A stretch of DNA of 64,000 nt, taken from contig NZ_LR881183.1 in the NCBI RefSeq assembly GCF_904067545.1, positions 1,430,277 through 1,494,276 of the forward strand. Direction: 5' to 3'. The notes below the pieces were generated by a model. That model was not told where the DNA came from and searched no databases. It saw only the letters and a program-made list of their open reading frames with translations. A program made the position numbers and the translations under genes. The DNA comes from Thermococcus camini. GTDB taxonomy: Archaea > Methanobacteriota_B > Thermococci > Thermococcales > Thermococcaceae. This document shows positions 43,487 through 51,797 of this stretch, piece by piece (within the stretch, counting starts at the first letter, position 1; every line of letters begins with the position of its first letter).

Positions 43487-43891
43487 ATGAGGCTGATAAT
43501 CCGACAAGTGGATTTAAAAGAGATCATCAAAATGACAGAAAAGAGCGACGTCGAAATATGCGGCTTCCTCTTCGGCCACAGGGACGGGGAGCGGATTGAA
43601 GTCGAGGAAGTCCGCTTCGTCCCCAACAGGTTGAGTGGAGATGCCTTCGAGATGGAGCCGCTCGAGATGGTGAGGGCAATCGACGAGGCCGAGGAGAAAG
43701 GACTTGAGGTGGTAGGCATCTTCCACTCCCACCTGAAGTGTCCGCCGAGGCCGAGCGGCAGGGATTTAAGGGGCATGAGGCTCTGGCCGGTCGTCTGGCT
43801 GATAGTCGACGAGAAGGGAAACTACGGGGCGTATGTGCTGGAAGGGGACAAAATCCGAGAGGTAGAGGTTGAGGTCGTAGGGACAGAATAA
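43487..43891 (+). CDS. JAMM/MPN+ metallopeptidase
   Basis: A 134-residue JAMM-domain protein. All zinc-site residues are present: E23, then H80, H82, S90 and D93 in the H-x-H-x7-S-x2-D array (IFHSHLKCPPRPSGRD). Archaeal JAMM enzymes remove ubiquitin-like SAMP modifiers from proteins or process the SAMP C-terminus; Bacterial ones act on ThiS-like carriers. The nearby CDC48 and MoeA/MobB make both roles plausible, but no SAMP gene is in the window. Transcription seems leaderless from the CTTTATAAG element at 43457-43465. Confidence 0.9.
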   Translation: MRLIIRQVDLKEIIKMTEKSDVEICGFLFGHRDGERIEVEEVRFVPNRLSGDAFEMEPLEMVRAIDEAEEKGLEVVGIFHSHLKCPPRPSGRDLRGMRLWPVVWLIVDEKGNYGAYVLEGDKIREVEVEVVGTE

Positions 43892-44006
43892 ACATTGTTA
43901 TTTTCAGACACAGCTTCTTCGGATGAGATATTTAAGGTGTTGATGGATTAAAGTCATTAAATGTTTTAAGCATTTACAACCAATTACTGACTAGGTGAAT
44001 GAGAGT

Positions 44007-44195
44007 ATGGAAGACATCACGATAAAAAAACTCATTGGGGAACTGGATATTAGGACGGTCCGAGAGCTGCTTGAGGCCGAGGAAGTAAAGCGGGAGATAA
44101 AGGAGCTGACTAAGACTGTAAGACGGGGAATGTTTGGGGAAGGGGGAACAAACGAGGAATTCAGGAGACTTAGATCCGAGGTGAACGAGCAGTGA
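44007..44195 (+). CDS. Putative antitoxin
   Basis: A 62-residue charged, helical protein (MEDITIKKLIGELDIRTVRELL) that overlaps a PIN-domain toxin at TGATG. No DNA-binding fold is obvious, but the C-terminal RRGMFGEGGTNEEFRRLRSEV could wrap the toxin. ATG 44007 follows GGTGA at 43994; GTG 43995 is an alternative. Identity rests on the coupled order with the PIN gene. Confidence 0.62.
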   Translation: MEDITIKKLIGELDIRTVRELLEAEEVKREIKELTKTVRRGMFGEGGTNEEFRRLRSEVNEQ

Positions 44196-44671
44196 TGTTC
44201 GTTGATACAAACGTCTTTTACCATTATGTGACCAACGGCGAGTTTGCGGATCTCGCTGAGGAAATCCTAACATCAAAAGAACCCAAGATAACTTCAGATA
44301 CAGTTGTTGATGAATTTCTCTTCATTGTTATCAGGCGAGAGGTCCGAAGGAACTTCGGCATAAATTCCACACTCAACCTTAAGGAGAAACTTGCAAAAGA
44401 TGGCTCCCTTTTAGAATTTGTTTACAAAACAGGAAAGCGAGCACTTGCGGTTTTCGAGAGCTTTGATGTCATGATCGTTCCGGACTCCCGTGATTGGGCG
44501 AAGATTTTGGTTCTCATGAAGTACTACAGAATGCTACCCCACGATGCGAGGATAATAGCCACTGCCCTCGAATATGGAGCGAAGAAAGTGGCAACCTTTG
44601 ATACCGACTTTAGGGAAGCTAAAGAAATAGTAGAGCTCTCTCCGGACGCTTTCTGGGAATCTAAGTCCTAA
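44195..44671 (+). CDS. vapC: PIN-domain toxin (VapC-like)
   Basis: A 158-residue PIN ribonuclease starting MFVDTNVFYHYVTNG, with the first metal Asp at position 4. Further acidic positions appear in DTVVDEFLF, LPHDARIIATAL and ATFDTDF. It overlaps the upstream antitoxin. A GTG three bases upstream is also usable. The base composition is more AT-rich than in the flanking housekeeping genes. Confidence 0.86.
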   Translation: MFVDTNVFYHYVTNGEFADLAEEILTSKEPKITSDTVVDEFLFIVIRREVRRNFGINSTLNLKEKLAKDGSLLEFVYKTGKRALAVFESFDVMIVPDSRDWAKILVLMKYYRMLPHDARIIATALEYGAKKVATFDTDFREAKEIVELSPDAFWESKS

Positions 44672-45402
44672 TCGTCCCTAATCACTATCTCTATCCTCCT
44701 TCCCTCGCGGTAGCCCTTCATCGCCGAGAGCATGCCTTTGATAGTTTTCTCGACGAGCTCCTGCACCCAGTCCTTCATGGGCAATGGTTGCCCGTCTATC
44801 TTAACGGTCACCTTGGGCTTTGAGCTGAGGACAACGCAGTCCCTCAGCGTTTTCTCGCCGCTCACTATCATCCTCGCCATTTCCGCACAGCGGAAGCTGC
44901 AGAGGCCGCAGTCTATGTTGGGGAGCATGAAGGCCCTCGTCTCCACCAAATCGGCGAGCTTTTCCGGCTCTTTGGTGGCATCTATAACTTGGAGACCATC
45001 CACCTCATCAACGCCGGCTGAGGCAATGACCCCACTCACCGCTATCGCGAGGCCGTCGTTGAGCTCCCTCACATCCTCCTCGTTCCTCGCGCATATAACC
45101 TTGGGGACGTGCTGAAGAGATTTAAACCCCTCGAGCAGGAGGAAATCGGCGGAGACCATCGAGAAGAGAGCGTTGATGTCCTTGGCGTTGAAGAGCAGTG
45201 CATCGGTATCGTTCGCCCTGAGGAGGACGGTATCGGCGACCTTTGAGAAGCGCCACGTATCGCTCCCCTCTCTGTCGAAGTCGGTGTGCATGCTCTTAGC
45301 TACTGCCACCCGGTAGCCGCGTTCCTTCAAAACCCTCGCGACGGCCTCAACCGTCGTCGTTTTCCCGCTCTTCTTGAAGCCCACGAAGGCAATGCCCCTC
45401 AT
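44668..45402 (-). CDS. mobB: MobB-like molybdopterin-guanine dinucleotide protein
   Basis: A 244-residue P-loop GTPase. Walker A is GFKKSGKTT at residues 8-16, and LLLEGFKSLQ near residue 90 is the characteristic MobB block. It assists in adding the nucleotide to molybdopterin. The C-terminal extension has four cysteines (CGLCSFRC... C) of [Fe-S] type, found in archaeal MobB-like fusions and absent from bacterial MobB. It overlaps the PIN gene's stop by four bases on the opposite strand. Start follows GAGGGATTCGG. Confidence 0.88.
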   Translation of the reverse strand: MRGIAFVGFKKSGKTTTVEAVARVLKERGYRVAVAKSMHTDFDREGSDTWRFSKVADTVLLRANDTDALLFNAKDINALFSMVSADFLLLEGFKSLQHVPKVICARNEEDVRELNDGLAIAVSGVIASAGVDEVDGLQVIDATKEPEKLADLVETRAFMLPNIDCGLCSFRCAEMARMIVSGEKTLRDCVVLSSKPKVTVKIDGQPLPMKDWVQELVEKTIKGMLSAMKGYREGRRIEIVIRDD

Positions 45403-45411
45403 CCGAATCCC

Positions 45412-45627
45412 TCACAGGAGCATTATCCAGTTGAGGTCGTCTATCTTCACCATGAGGGCCTTGGCCTTGTTTCCGGCTATGTCCACCACGTCCCTCAGGA
45501 GTATGGCCTCCTCATCGAAGTCCTCCAGGATTCCGGTGAAGGAATGCTCGTTGCTCACAGCTAAGGCCACCCTCTTCCCCTTCCAGGTCTCAAGGGTCTT
45601 ATCGAGCAGGTACTGCTTCTCGCCCAT
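45412..45627 (-). CDS. LSm/Sm-like RNA-binding protein
   Basis: A 71-residue Sm-fold protein: LETWKGKRVALAVSNEHSFTGILEDFDEE is the Sm1 motif, and KALMVKIDDLNWIMLL the Sm2 region. Such proteins form six- or seven-membered rings that bind U-rich RNA. ATG 45627 follows GGAGGTGAGCGC. It lies ten bases upstream of mobB, and could be co-transcribed with it. Confidence 0.86.
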   Translation of the reverse strand: MGEKQYLLDKTLETWKGKRVALAVSNEHSFTGILEDFDEEAILLRDVVDIAGNKAKALMVKIDDLNWIMLL

Positions 45628-45689
45628 GCGCTCACCTCCAGAAACCAAAAGCCTATAAGGCTTTTAACCGTTTCCGGTTCGGTGATAGA

Positions 45690-46517
45690 ATGAGGTTCGT
45701 CACGAAGAGTGAGGCTGTGAAGAAATCCTTTTTCGAGGATCTGAGGAAAGCTGGAATAAAGTTCGAGCTTCATGAGAGACTTGGATACGAGGCGTTCGTG
45801 GGGTACCTGCTCGAGGGGACCCTTGAGGAGATAAGCGCGCAGATAGACGTCATAGAGGGGGCAGACAGGGAGGCCCTCAGGGAGGGCTTCGTCTCCTTCA
45901 GGGAGAGTCTCAACCACATACTTGAGCACATCAAGGTCGGCGAGAGGTTCGAGACGCTCCTTCAGGAGGGCCCATGGGTGGCTGAACTCCTCGACCAGCT
46001 CACAAGGAACGGGGCAATAGACTACAGCGACGGCGTCATCAAGCTGAAGGAAGGAGTTGACGTCACGAAGCTCCGCTTCGAGTTTAAGTTCCCCTTCAAC
46101 CTCGTCCACAGCCCGGAGAGCGCCGAGAGGATAGCCAAGCAGTTCGCGTTTACAGACCTCACCATGGAGTACGAGTTCGAGATACTCGAGCTGGACATAG
46201 GCAAAATAAACGCCCTCGGAAAGATCGCAGCGCGCTATTTCCCTGAGGACTACCTCCTCAGGGTCTACTTCGCGCTGATAGGCCGCTCGATTCTTTCTGG
46301 GGAGATACTCAAGTCCCTCGGCAACGAGAAGGTTCCTGAGGAAGACCTGGTCAAGGGATTCGTTAGGGCCTCACCTATCTCGATACCCACGGAGAAGGGA
46401 ACCCTCGTCATCAACTACTCCCCAAAGGCCGTCGAGGAGGTTCTCCGCTTCCTCAAGAGGGCAGGCTACATCGAGATAAAGGCCGGAAAGGTGAAGAAGC
46501 TCAGGGATCTGGTGTGA
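45690..46517 (+). CDS. Conserved hypothetical protein
   Basis: A 275-residue, mostly helical, soluble protein with no signal peptide. The C-terminal 60 residues (VINYSPKAVEEVLRFLKRAGYIEIKAGKVKK) look like a winged-helix element, so DNA or RNA binding is possible. The N-terminal part (FFEDLRKAGIKFELHERLGYEAFVG) is not assigned. It is divergent from the LSm gene. Its last 17 bases overlap the convergent mptE. Confidence 0.6.
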   Translation: MRFVTKSEAVKKSFFEDLRKAGIKFELHERLGYEAFVGYLLEGTLEEISAQIDVIEGADREALREGFVSFRESLNHILEHIKVGERFETLLQEGPWVAELLDQLTRNGAIDYSDGVIKLKEGVDVTKLRFEFKFPFNLVHSPESAERIAKQFAFTDLTMEYEFEILELDIGKINALGKIAARYFPEDYLLRVYFALIGRSILSGEILKSLGNEKVPEEDLVKGFVRASPISIPTEKGTLVINYSPKAVEEVLRFLKRAGYIEIKAGKVKKLRDLV

Positions 46518-47208
46518 GGTACTCTATCCTCGCCTTCCCATTTTTCTTCAGCCATTCCAGCAGTTCCTTTGCGAACTCAAACTTCTTCCTCTTGCTCTCC
46601 CAGACCGGAACGTGCTGCCTCAAGCCGGGCTTGCTCCACCTCCCCACGGTCTCGCCGAAGTCGAAGCCGACGAGGATTATTTCCCTCGCGCCCAGCTCCT
46701 CGGCCAGAAAAGCGGCCCTGTCGCCGTCGGTGAAGCCGCCGAAGTTGTAAACTATGTCCAGCGGTTCAGCCTGGGTCGTTCCCAGTATCCTAGAGAAGAG
46801 CGGCACGTAGGCGGTCAGTTTATCCACGTTGTCACCGTGCGCATGGATCACCATGAACGCTCCTCGGTCGTTTGCCAGCTTTAAGTCAGGAATCCTGCCG
46901 TCGAGGTCGGAGACGATGATGTCGGGCATCATATCATGCTCGAGGAGTGCAGAAGTTGCCCCATCGGCCGCTATCAGCGTCCCATCGGAAAAGTCGTGCT
47001 CCGCCAAAGCATTCTCCAGACTTGGACCACAGCCAAAGACGTAGACCCTTTTCCCGACGATGGTAGCTAACTCATCCCTCAGGATGTACTCATCACCCTC
47101 AAGGAGCAGTGCCCTCAGGATTCTGGCGGATCTTCTGTCTCCCTCCACCGAGTACCCCATCTCCCGAACGATGCGGAGGTAGAAGGGCCTCCATTCTTCC
47201 CAGTCCAT
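46501..47208 (-). CDS. mptE: 6-hydroxymethylpterin diphosphokinase (MptE-like)
   Basis: A 235-residue protein of the archaeal MptE family that diphosphorylates 6-hydroxymethyl-7,8-dihydropterin for pterin cofactors. The family blocks are VYVFGCGPSLENAL near residue 55, LIAADGATSALLE, DIIVSDLDG and VIHAHGDN with its catalytic-site acids. It is unlike bacterial FolK. No ribosome binding site is visible; a TATA (TGATATATGC, about 47227-47236) lies about 25 bases upstream, so it is probably leaderless. Confidence 0.88.
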   Translation of the reverse strand: MDWEEWRPFYLRIVREMGYSVEGDRRSARILRALLLEGDEYILRDELATIVGKRVYVFGCGPSLENALAEHDFSDGTLIAADGATSALLEHDMMPDIIVSDLDGRIPDLKLANDRGAFMVIHAHGDNVDKLTAYVPLFSRILGTTQAEPLDIVYNFGGFTDGDRAAFLAEELGAREIILVGFDFGETVGRWSKPGLRQHVPVWESKRKKFEFAKELLEWLKKNGKARIEYLTPDP

Positions 47209-47285
47209 GGGGAGAAATTGGGTGGAGCATATATCAACTTTGCCCTTGGTTCATGTATGGACTTCGTCGATTAGATAATGAACAC

Positions 47286-47316
47286 TACGAAAGATTTAAA
47301 TGCATAAATGTTCGTA
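47286..47316 (+). promoter_or_regulatory. Promoter and palindromic operator of the ABC importer
   Basis: TACGAA (47286-47291) and TTCGTA (47311-47316) are a perfect inverted repeat around the TATA element GATTTAAATGC. A bound repressor would cover the TATA box. The first gene starts at 47338 behind GGTGACACC. Confidence 0.5.
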
Positions 47317-47337
47317 AGTATCCATTGGTGACACCTT

Positions 47338-48894
47338 ATGCGACGGCAGTACGCGACATTGGCTCTGGTGTTTTTGGTTGTTTTTTCTGTGGTGGCAAGC
47401 GGATGTATAAGCGGCGGTGGTGGTGGAGAGGAAGAGACAGCGACGATAGTCATAGGAGTCACTGACAAGGTGACTGACCTCGATCCGGCCAACGCCTACG
47501 ATTTCTACACCTGGGAGGTCCTCAACAACGTCATGGAGGGCCTGGTGAAGTACAAACCCGGAACCCTCGAAATCGAGCCGGCTTTGGCCGAGAGCTGGGA
47601 GGTCAACGAGGACTCTACCGTTTGGACCTTCCACCTGAGGAAGGACCTTAAATTCGCGGACGGAACTCCGCTAACGGCTAAGGACGTTGTTAGGAGCATT
47701 GAGAGGGTAATGACCATCCAGGGTGACCCATCCTGGCTCGTTACGGACTTCGTGGACAGGGTTGAGGCCAAGGACGACTACACTGTTGTCTTCTACCTCA
47801 AACAGCCCACCGCGTACTTCCTGGCCCTTCTCACAACTCCTCCCTACTTCCCGGTCCACCCCAACTACGCCCCAGACCAGATACAGAGCGACCAAACAGC
47901 TGGCGGTGCGGGTCCCTACAAGATAACCAAGTGGGTGCGCGATGAGGAGCTCGTCCTCGAGGCCAACCCGAACTACTACGGCGAGAAGCCCAAGACGGAA
48001 AAGATAATCATCAAGTTCTACCGCGACGCGTCAACTATGCGCCTCGCCCTCCAGAACGGCGAGATAGACATCGCCTGGAGGACGCTCAGGCCGAGCGACA
48101 TAGACAGCCTGAAGAAGGGCGGAAACTTCAACGTCATAGAGGTGCCGGGCGGATTCATCCGCTACATCTGCCTCAACACCAAGAACGACCCAACGAGCAA
48201 CGTCAAGGTCAGGCAGGCGCTTGCCGCAGCAGTTAACAGGCCCGAGATAGCCCAGAAGGTCTTCATGGGAACGGTCGAGCCCCTCTACAGCCTGGTTCCG
48301 AACGGGATGTGGAGCCACAAGGACGTCTTCAAGGAGAAGTACGGCGACGGCAACCTGGAGCTGGCAAAGAAGCTCCTAAGCGAGGCCGGCTACTCCGAGA
48401 GCAACCCGCTGGAGATACAGCTCTGGTACACGCCGACCCACTACGGCGACACCGAGGCGGACCTCGCCCAGATACTCAAGGAGCAGTGGGAGAAGACCGG
48501 AATGATAAAGGTCACCATCAAGAGCGCCGAATGGGGAACCTACACAGACTACGCCAGGAACGGCCAGATGCAGGTCTACCTGCTCGGCTGGTATCCGGAC
48601 TACCTCGACCCCGATGACTACACCACGCCGTTCCTCAAGACCGGCGCCAACAAGTGGGCGGGAACCGGCTACTCCAACCCGACGATGGACGACCTCCTGA
48701 GCCAGGCCCAGAGGCTCAGCGACCAGAACGAGAGGACGAAGCTCTACGAGCAGGTTCAGGACATACTCGCCCAGGACGTTCCGTACATACCGCTGATACA
48801 GGGCAAGCTCTTCGTGGTGACCCAGAAGAACGTCAAGGGAGTGACCATAGGTCCGGACATGATATTCCGCTACTCGACCCTCTACAAGGAGTGA
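47338..48894 (+). CDS. Oligopeptide-type ABC transporter substrate-binding lipoprotein
   Basis: A 518-residue solute-binding protein of the SBP family 5 (dipeptide, oligopeptide or oligosaccharide). Signal peptide with lipobox VVASGCISG anchors it at the outer face of the membrane. The family signature TLEIEPALAESWEVNEDSTVWTFHLRKDLKFADGTPLTAKDV is clear. It is the first gene of a five-gene importer. Substrate is unknown; in Thermococcales such systems carry peptides or sugars. A palindrome over the TATA box suggests repression. Confidence 0.93.
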   Translation: MRRQYATLALVFLVVFSVVASGCISGGGGGEEETATIVIGVTDKVTDLDPANAYDFYTWEVLNNVMEGLVKYKPGTLEIEPALAESWEVNEDSTVWTFHLRKDLKFADGTPLTAKDVVRSIERVMTIQGDPSWLVTDFVDRVEAKDDYTVVFYLKQPTAYFLALLTTPPYFPVHPNYAPDQIQSDQTAGGAGPYKITKWVRDEELVLEANPNYYGEKPKTEKIIIKFYRDASTMRLALQNGEIDIAWRTLRPSDIDSLKKGGNFNVIEVPGGFIRYICLNTKNDPTSNVKVRQALAAAVNRPEIAQKVFMGTVEPLYSLVPNGMWSHKDVFKEKYGDGNLELAKKLLSEAGYSESNPLEIQLWYTPTHYGDTEADLAQILKEQWEKTGMIKVTIKSAEWGTYTDYARNGQMQVYLLGWYPDYLDPDDYTTPFLKTGANKWAGTGYSNPTMDDLLSQAQRLSDQNERTKLYEQVQDILAQDVPYIPLIQGKLFVVTQKNVKGVTIGPDMIFRYSTLYKE

Positions 48895-48916
48895 TTTCCT
48901 TCTTTCACTCCTTTTT
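48886..48916 (+). terminator. Hairpin with T-tract after the binding-protein gene
   Basis: A nine-base perfect stem AAGGAGTGA (48886-48894) with TCACTCCTT (48905-48913) overlaps the stop codon and ends in a T-run (48912-48916). It lies inside the operon and would reduce permease expression relative to the binding protein, or protect the upstream mRNA. Confidence 0.6.
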
Positions 48917-48941
48917 GTCTCAACTTTAAAGGGGTGATAAC

Positions 48942-49961
48942 GTGGCCAGGGGACTTGGGCAATACATAATAATCAGGGCGCTGATGATAATCCCCACGAT
49001 CCTCATTCTCTACACCCTCGTGTTCTTCTTCCTGAGGATCCTTCCCGGAAACCCCGTTATGGCAGTCGTGGGAACGAAGAACATTCCCCCGGAGCAGCTG
49101 GAGCACCTGATGCACATGGCCGGGCTGGACAAACCCCTCTACGTCCAGTACTTCGACTACCTCAAGGGCGTCCTCCACGGTGATTTCGGCGTTACTCTGG
49201 CGTTCCCGATGGGGAAGCCCGTGTGGGACTACATAGCCCAGCGCTTTCCAGCGACGCTTGAGCTGGCCCTCTGGGCCTTCACCGTCAGCGTTCTCCTCGG
49301 CCTCCTCACAGGAGTGATAGGAGCAACGAAGAAGGGGACGAAGACCGATAGTGCCATGAGGGTCTACAGCATCGTCGCTTACACGCTCTTCATACCCTGG
49401 TTCGGCATGATGCTCCAGTACCTCTTCGGAATCCACCTGCACTGGCTGCCCACTTCGGGCCGGCTCGACCCCGGAATAAACCTCCACGCGGTAACAGGCC
49501 TCTACGTCCTGGACAGCATAATAACCGGGAACTGGGACGCGCTGGTGAGCTCGGTGAGGCACCTGATTCTGCCCGCTCTGACACTCGGAATCGTTCTCAG
49601 CGGTGCCTACACGAGACTGGTGAGGAACAACATGGTTGACGTCCTCAGCCAGGACTTCATAAGGGCCTACCATGCGAGGGGAGTGGCGGATAGAAAGGTC
49701 ATGTGGTACGCGCTGAAGAACGCCTTCATACCCGTCGTTACCCTCATGGGGCTCCAGTTCGCCATACTCCTCGGCGGTGCGGTTCTTACCGAGACGACCT
49801 TCAGCTGGCCGGGAATGGGAACGTTCCTCGTGGACAGGATAGACTACCGCGACTACAACGCCATACAGGGCGCGGTGATATTCTTCGCCTTCTTCGTAGG
49901 GATCATCAGCCTCATAGTGGACATAGTCTACGCACTCCTCGACCCGAGGGTGAAGTACTGA
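48942..49961 (+). CDS. ABC transporter permease (DppB-like)
   Basis: A 339-residue inner-membrane permease with six to seven hydrophobic segments. RLVRNNMVDVLSQDFIRAYHARGVADRKVMWYALKNAFIP holds the EAA-like loop that contacts the ATPases. The N-terminal helix and the PGNPVMAVVG loop are typical of DppB/OppB. It begins at GTG after GGGGTGATAAC. Partner is the permease at 49972. Confidence 0.92.
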   Translation: MARGLGQYIIIRALMIIPTILILYTLVFFFLRILPGNPVMAVVGTKNIPPEQLEHLMHMAGLDKPLYVQYFDYLKGVLHGDFGVTLAFPMGKPVWDYIAQRFPATLELALWAFTVSVLLGLLTGVIGATKKGTKTDSAMRVYSIVAYTLFIPWFGMMLQYLFGIHLHWLPTSGRLDPGINLHAVTGLYVLDSIITGNWDALVSSVRHLILPALTLGIVLSGAYTRLVRNNMVDVLSQDFIRAYHARGVADRKVMWYALKNAFIPVVTLMGLQFAILLGGAVLTETTFSWPGMGTFLVDRIDYRDYNAIQGAVIFFAFFVGIISLIVDIVYALLDPRVKY

Positions 49962-49971
49962 GGTGGTGGAG

Positions 49972-50820
49972 ATGGAGATAGCAGGAAAAATTACCGAGTT
50001 CGTCTTTGGAAAGAAGCCCGGCAGGGGCATGCTCATCTTCGGCATAATCATCGTCCTCATCGTGGTCATGATGGCCCTCTTCGCCCCCTGGATAGCACCC
50101 TACGACCCAACGCAGAGCAGCGACGACGTTTTCGCCCCGCCAAGCTGGAACCACCTCATGGGCACCAACAGGCTCGGCCAGGACATGTTCTCCAGGATAG
50201 TCTGGGGCTCAAGGGTCGTCCTCTACGTCGTATTCATAGCGACGCTGCTCTCGATGGCGATAGGAATTCCCCTCGGACTGCTATCCGGCTACCACGGTGG
50301 AAAAATCGACAGAACGCTGAGCGTGATAATGGACAGCATCTATGCCTTCCCCGCTCTGATCCTTGCGATGGTCATCGCGGTGGTTCTGGGCCCGAGTCCG
50401 ATAAACACGGCCATAGCGATAAGCTTCGTCTACGTGCCGACCTACTTCAGGATGGTTCGCGGGCAGACCCTCAGCTTCACCGGCCAGCTCTTCGTTGAAG
50501 CAGCTCACGCGATAGGAGCGAGGGACAGGGAGGTCATGTTCAAGTACATCCTGCCCAACCTCGCACCGACGATACTCGTCGTCTTCACCCTGAGTGTAGC
50601 AGATGCCATACTGACGGAGGCCGGCCTGAGCTTCCTCGGCCTGTCGGTAACACCCCCAACCCCGGACTGGGGATACGACCTGCGCGTCGGCCAGCCGTTC
50701 CTGCTCGACGGCTACTGGTGGCTGGTCTTCTTCCCGGGAATAATGATAATGCTCCTGGCCATGGCCTTCGCGCTGATAGGAGAGGCCCTCAGCGAGAGGC
50801 TCTCCCTTGGAACGAGGTGA
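49972..50820 (+). CDS. ABC transporter permease (DppC-like)
   Basis: A 282-residue permease with about six transmembrane segments. The EAA loop lies in FVEAAHAIGARDREVMFKYILPNL, and NRLGQDMFSRIVWGSRVVL is typical of DppC/OppC. The start ATG 49972 follows GAGGTGGTGGAG, just after the DppB stop. Pairs with DppB-like to form the membrane channel. Confidence 0.92.
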   Translation: MEIAGKITEFVFGKKPGRGMLIFGIIIVLIVVMMALFAPWIAPYDPTQSSDDVFAPPSWNHLMGTNRLGQDMFSRIVWGSRVVLYVVFIATLLSMAIGIPLGLLSGYHGGKIDRTLSVIMDSIYAFPALILAMVIAVVLGPSPINTAIAISFVYVPTYFRMVRGQTLSFTGQLFVEAAHAIGARDREVMFKYILPNLAPTILVVFTLSVADAILTEAGLSFLGLSVTPPTPDWGYDLRVGQPFLLDGYWWLVFFPGIMIMLLAMAFALIGEALSERLSLGTR

Positions 50821-50825
50821 TGTGA

Positions 50826-51797
50826 ATGTTACTTGAAGTCAAAAACCTTAGCATCTACTACTACACCCTCGCCGGGGTTGTCAAAGGGGCCGAAAAAGTT
50901 ACGTTCAGCATAGGCAGGGGAGAGTGGGTCACCTTCGTCGGGGAGAGCGGAAGCGGAAAATCTACCGTCGCCCACGCGGTAATGAACCTGGTTCCTTCCT
51001 CTGGGAAGATAGTCTCGGGAGAGGTCATCTTCGAGGGAAAGGACCTCCTCAAGCTCAGCAAGGACGAGCTCAGGCAGATCCGCGGAAAGGACATCAGCAT
51101 GATATTCCAGGACCCGATGACCAGCCTCGACCCCCTCAGGAAAGTCGGCGACCAGATGGTTGAGGTCATGACCGTCCACGGTATCGAGGAGGATGAAGCT
51201 AAAGAGAGGGCGAAGGAGCTCCTCGAAAAGGTCAACCTCCCCCCCGACAGGCTAGACTACTACCCCCACCAGCTTTCAGGGGGGCAGAGGCAGAGGATAA
51301 GCATAGCGATGGCGATGGCCTTCAACCCGAAGCTGCTCATCGCAGACGAGCCGACTACTGCCTTAGACGTTATCGTGCAGGACTCCATAATGGACCTCAT
51401 AGATGCACTCAAGGCCGAGGGAACGAGCATCTACTTCGTTACCCACGACATCTCGCTTGCAGCCGAGAGGAGCGACAAGATAGCCGTAATGTACGCGGGG
51501 AAGCTCGTTGAGTTCGGAACCGTTGAGCAGATAGTCGAGAACCCGCTCCATCCGTACACGAAGGCTCTCATCGAGGCGGTTCCAGACCTCTGGAAGGAGA
51601 GCGAGGTCAGGGCGATTCCCGGCTATCCGCCCGACCTGAGGAACCCGCCGCCGGGGTGCAGGTTCCACCCGAGGTGTCCGGTTTTCAGGGAGCGTTCTGC
51701 TCTCAAGGGCCTCTGCGACTCCAGAGAGCCCGAAATGATAGAGTACGAGAAGGGTCACTTCGTGGCCTGCCATCTCTACGGGGGTGCGGGGGAATGA
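50826..51797 (+). CDS. ABC transporter ATP-binding protein (DppD-like)
   Basis: A 323-residue ATPase with Walker A GESGSGKST, signature LSGGQRQRISIAMAMAF and Walker B LLIADEPTTALD. The C-terminal extension with cysteine-rich PGCRFHPRCPVF (and a further Cys pair) is the typical oligopeptide-ATPase iron-sulfur-like motif. It starts after GAGGTGATGTGA, and ends overlapping the next ATPase gene by four bases (ATGA). Confidence 0.94.
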   Translation: MLLEVKNLSIYYYTLAGVVKGAEKVTFSIGRGEWVTFVGESGSGKSTVAHAVMNLVPSSGKIVSGEVIFEGKDLLKLSKDELRQIRGKDISMIFQDPMTSLDPLRKVGDQMVEVMTVHGIEEDEAKERAKELLEKVNLPPDRLDYYPHQLSGGQRQRISIAMAMAFNPKLLIADEPTTALDVIVQDSIMDLIDALKAEGTSIYFVTHDISLAAERSDKIAVMYAGKLVEFGTVEQIVENPLHPYTKALIEAVPDLWKESEVRAIPGYPPDLRNPPPGCRFHPRCPVFRERSALKGLCDSREPEMIEYEKGHFVACHLYGGAGE

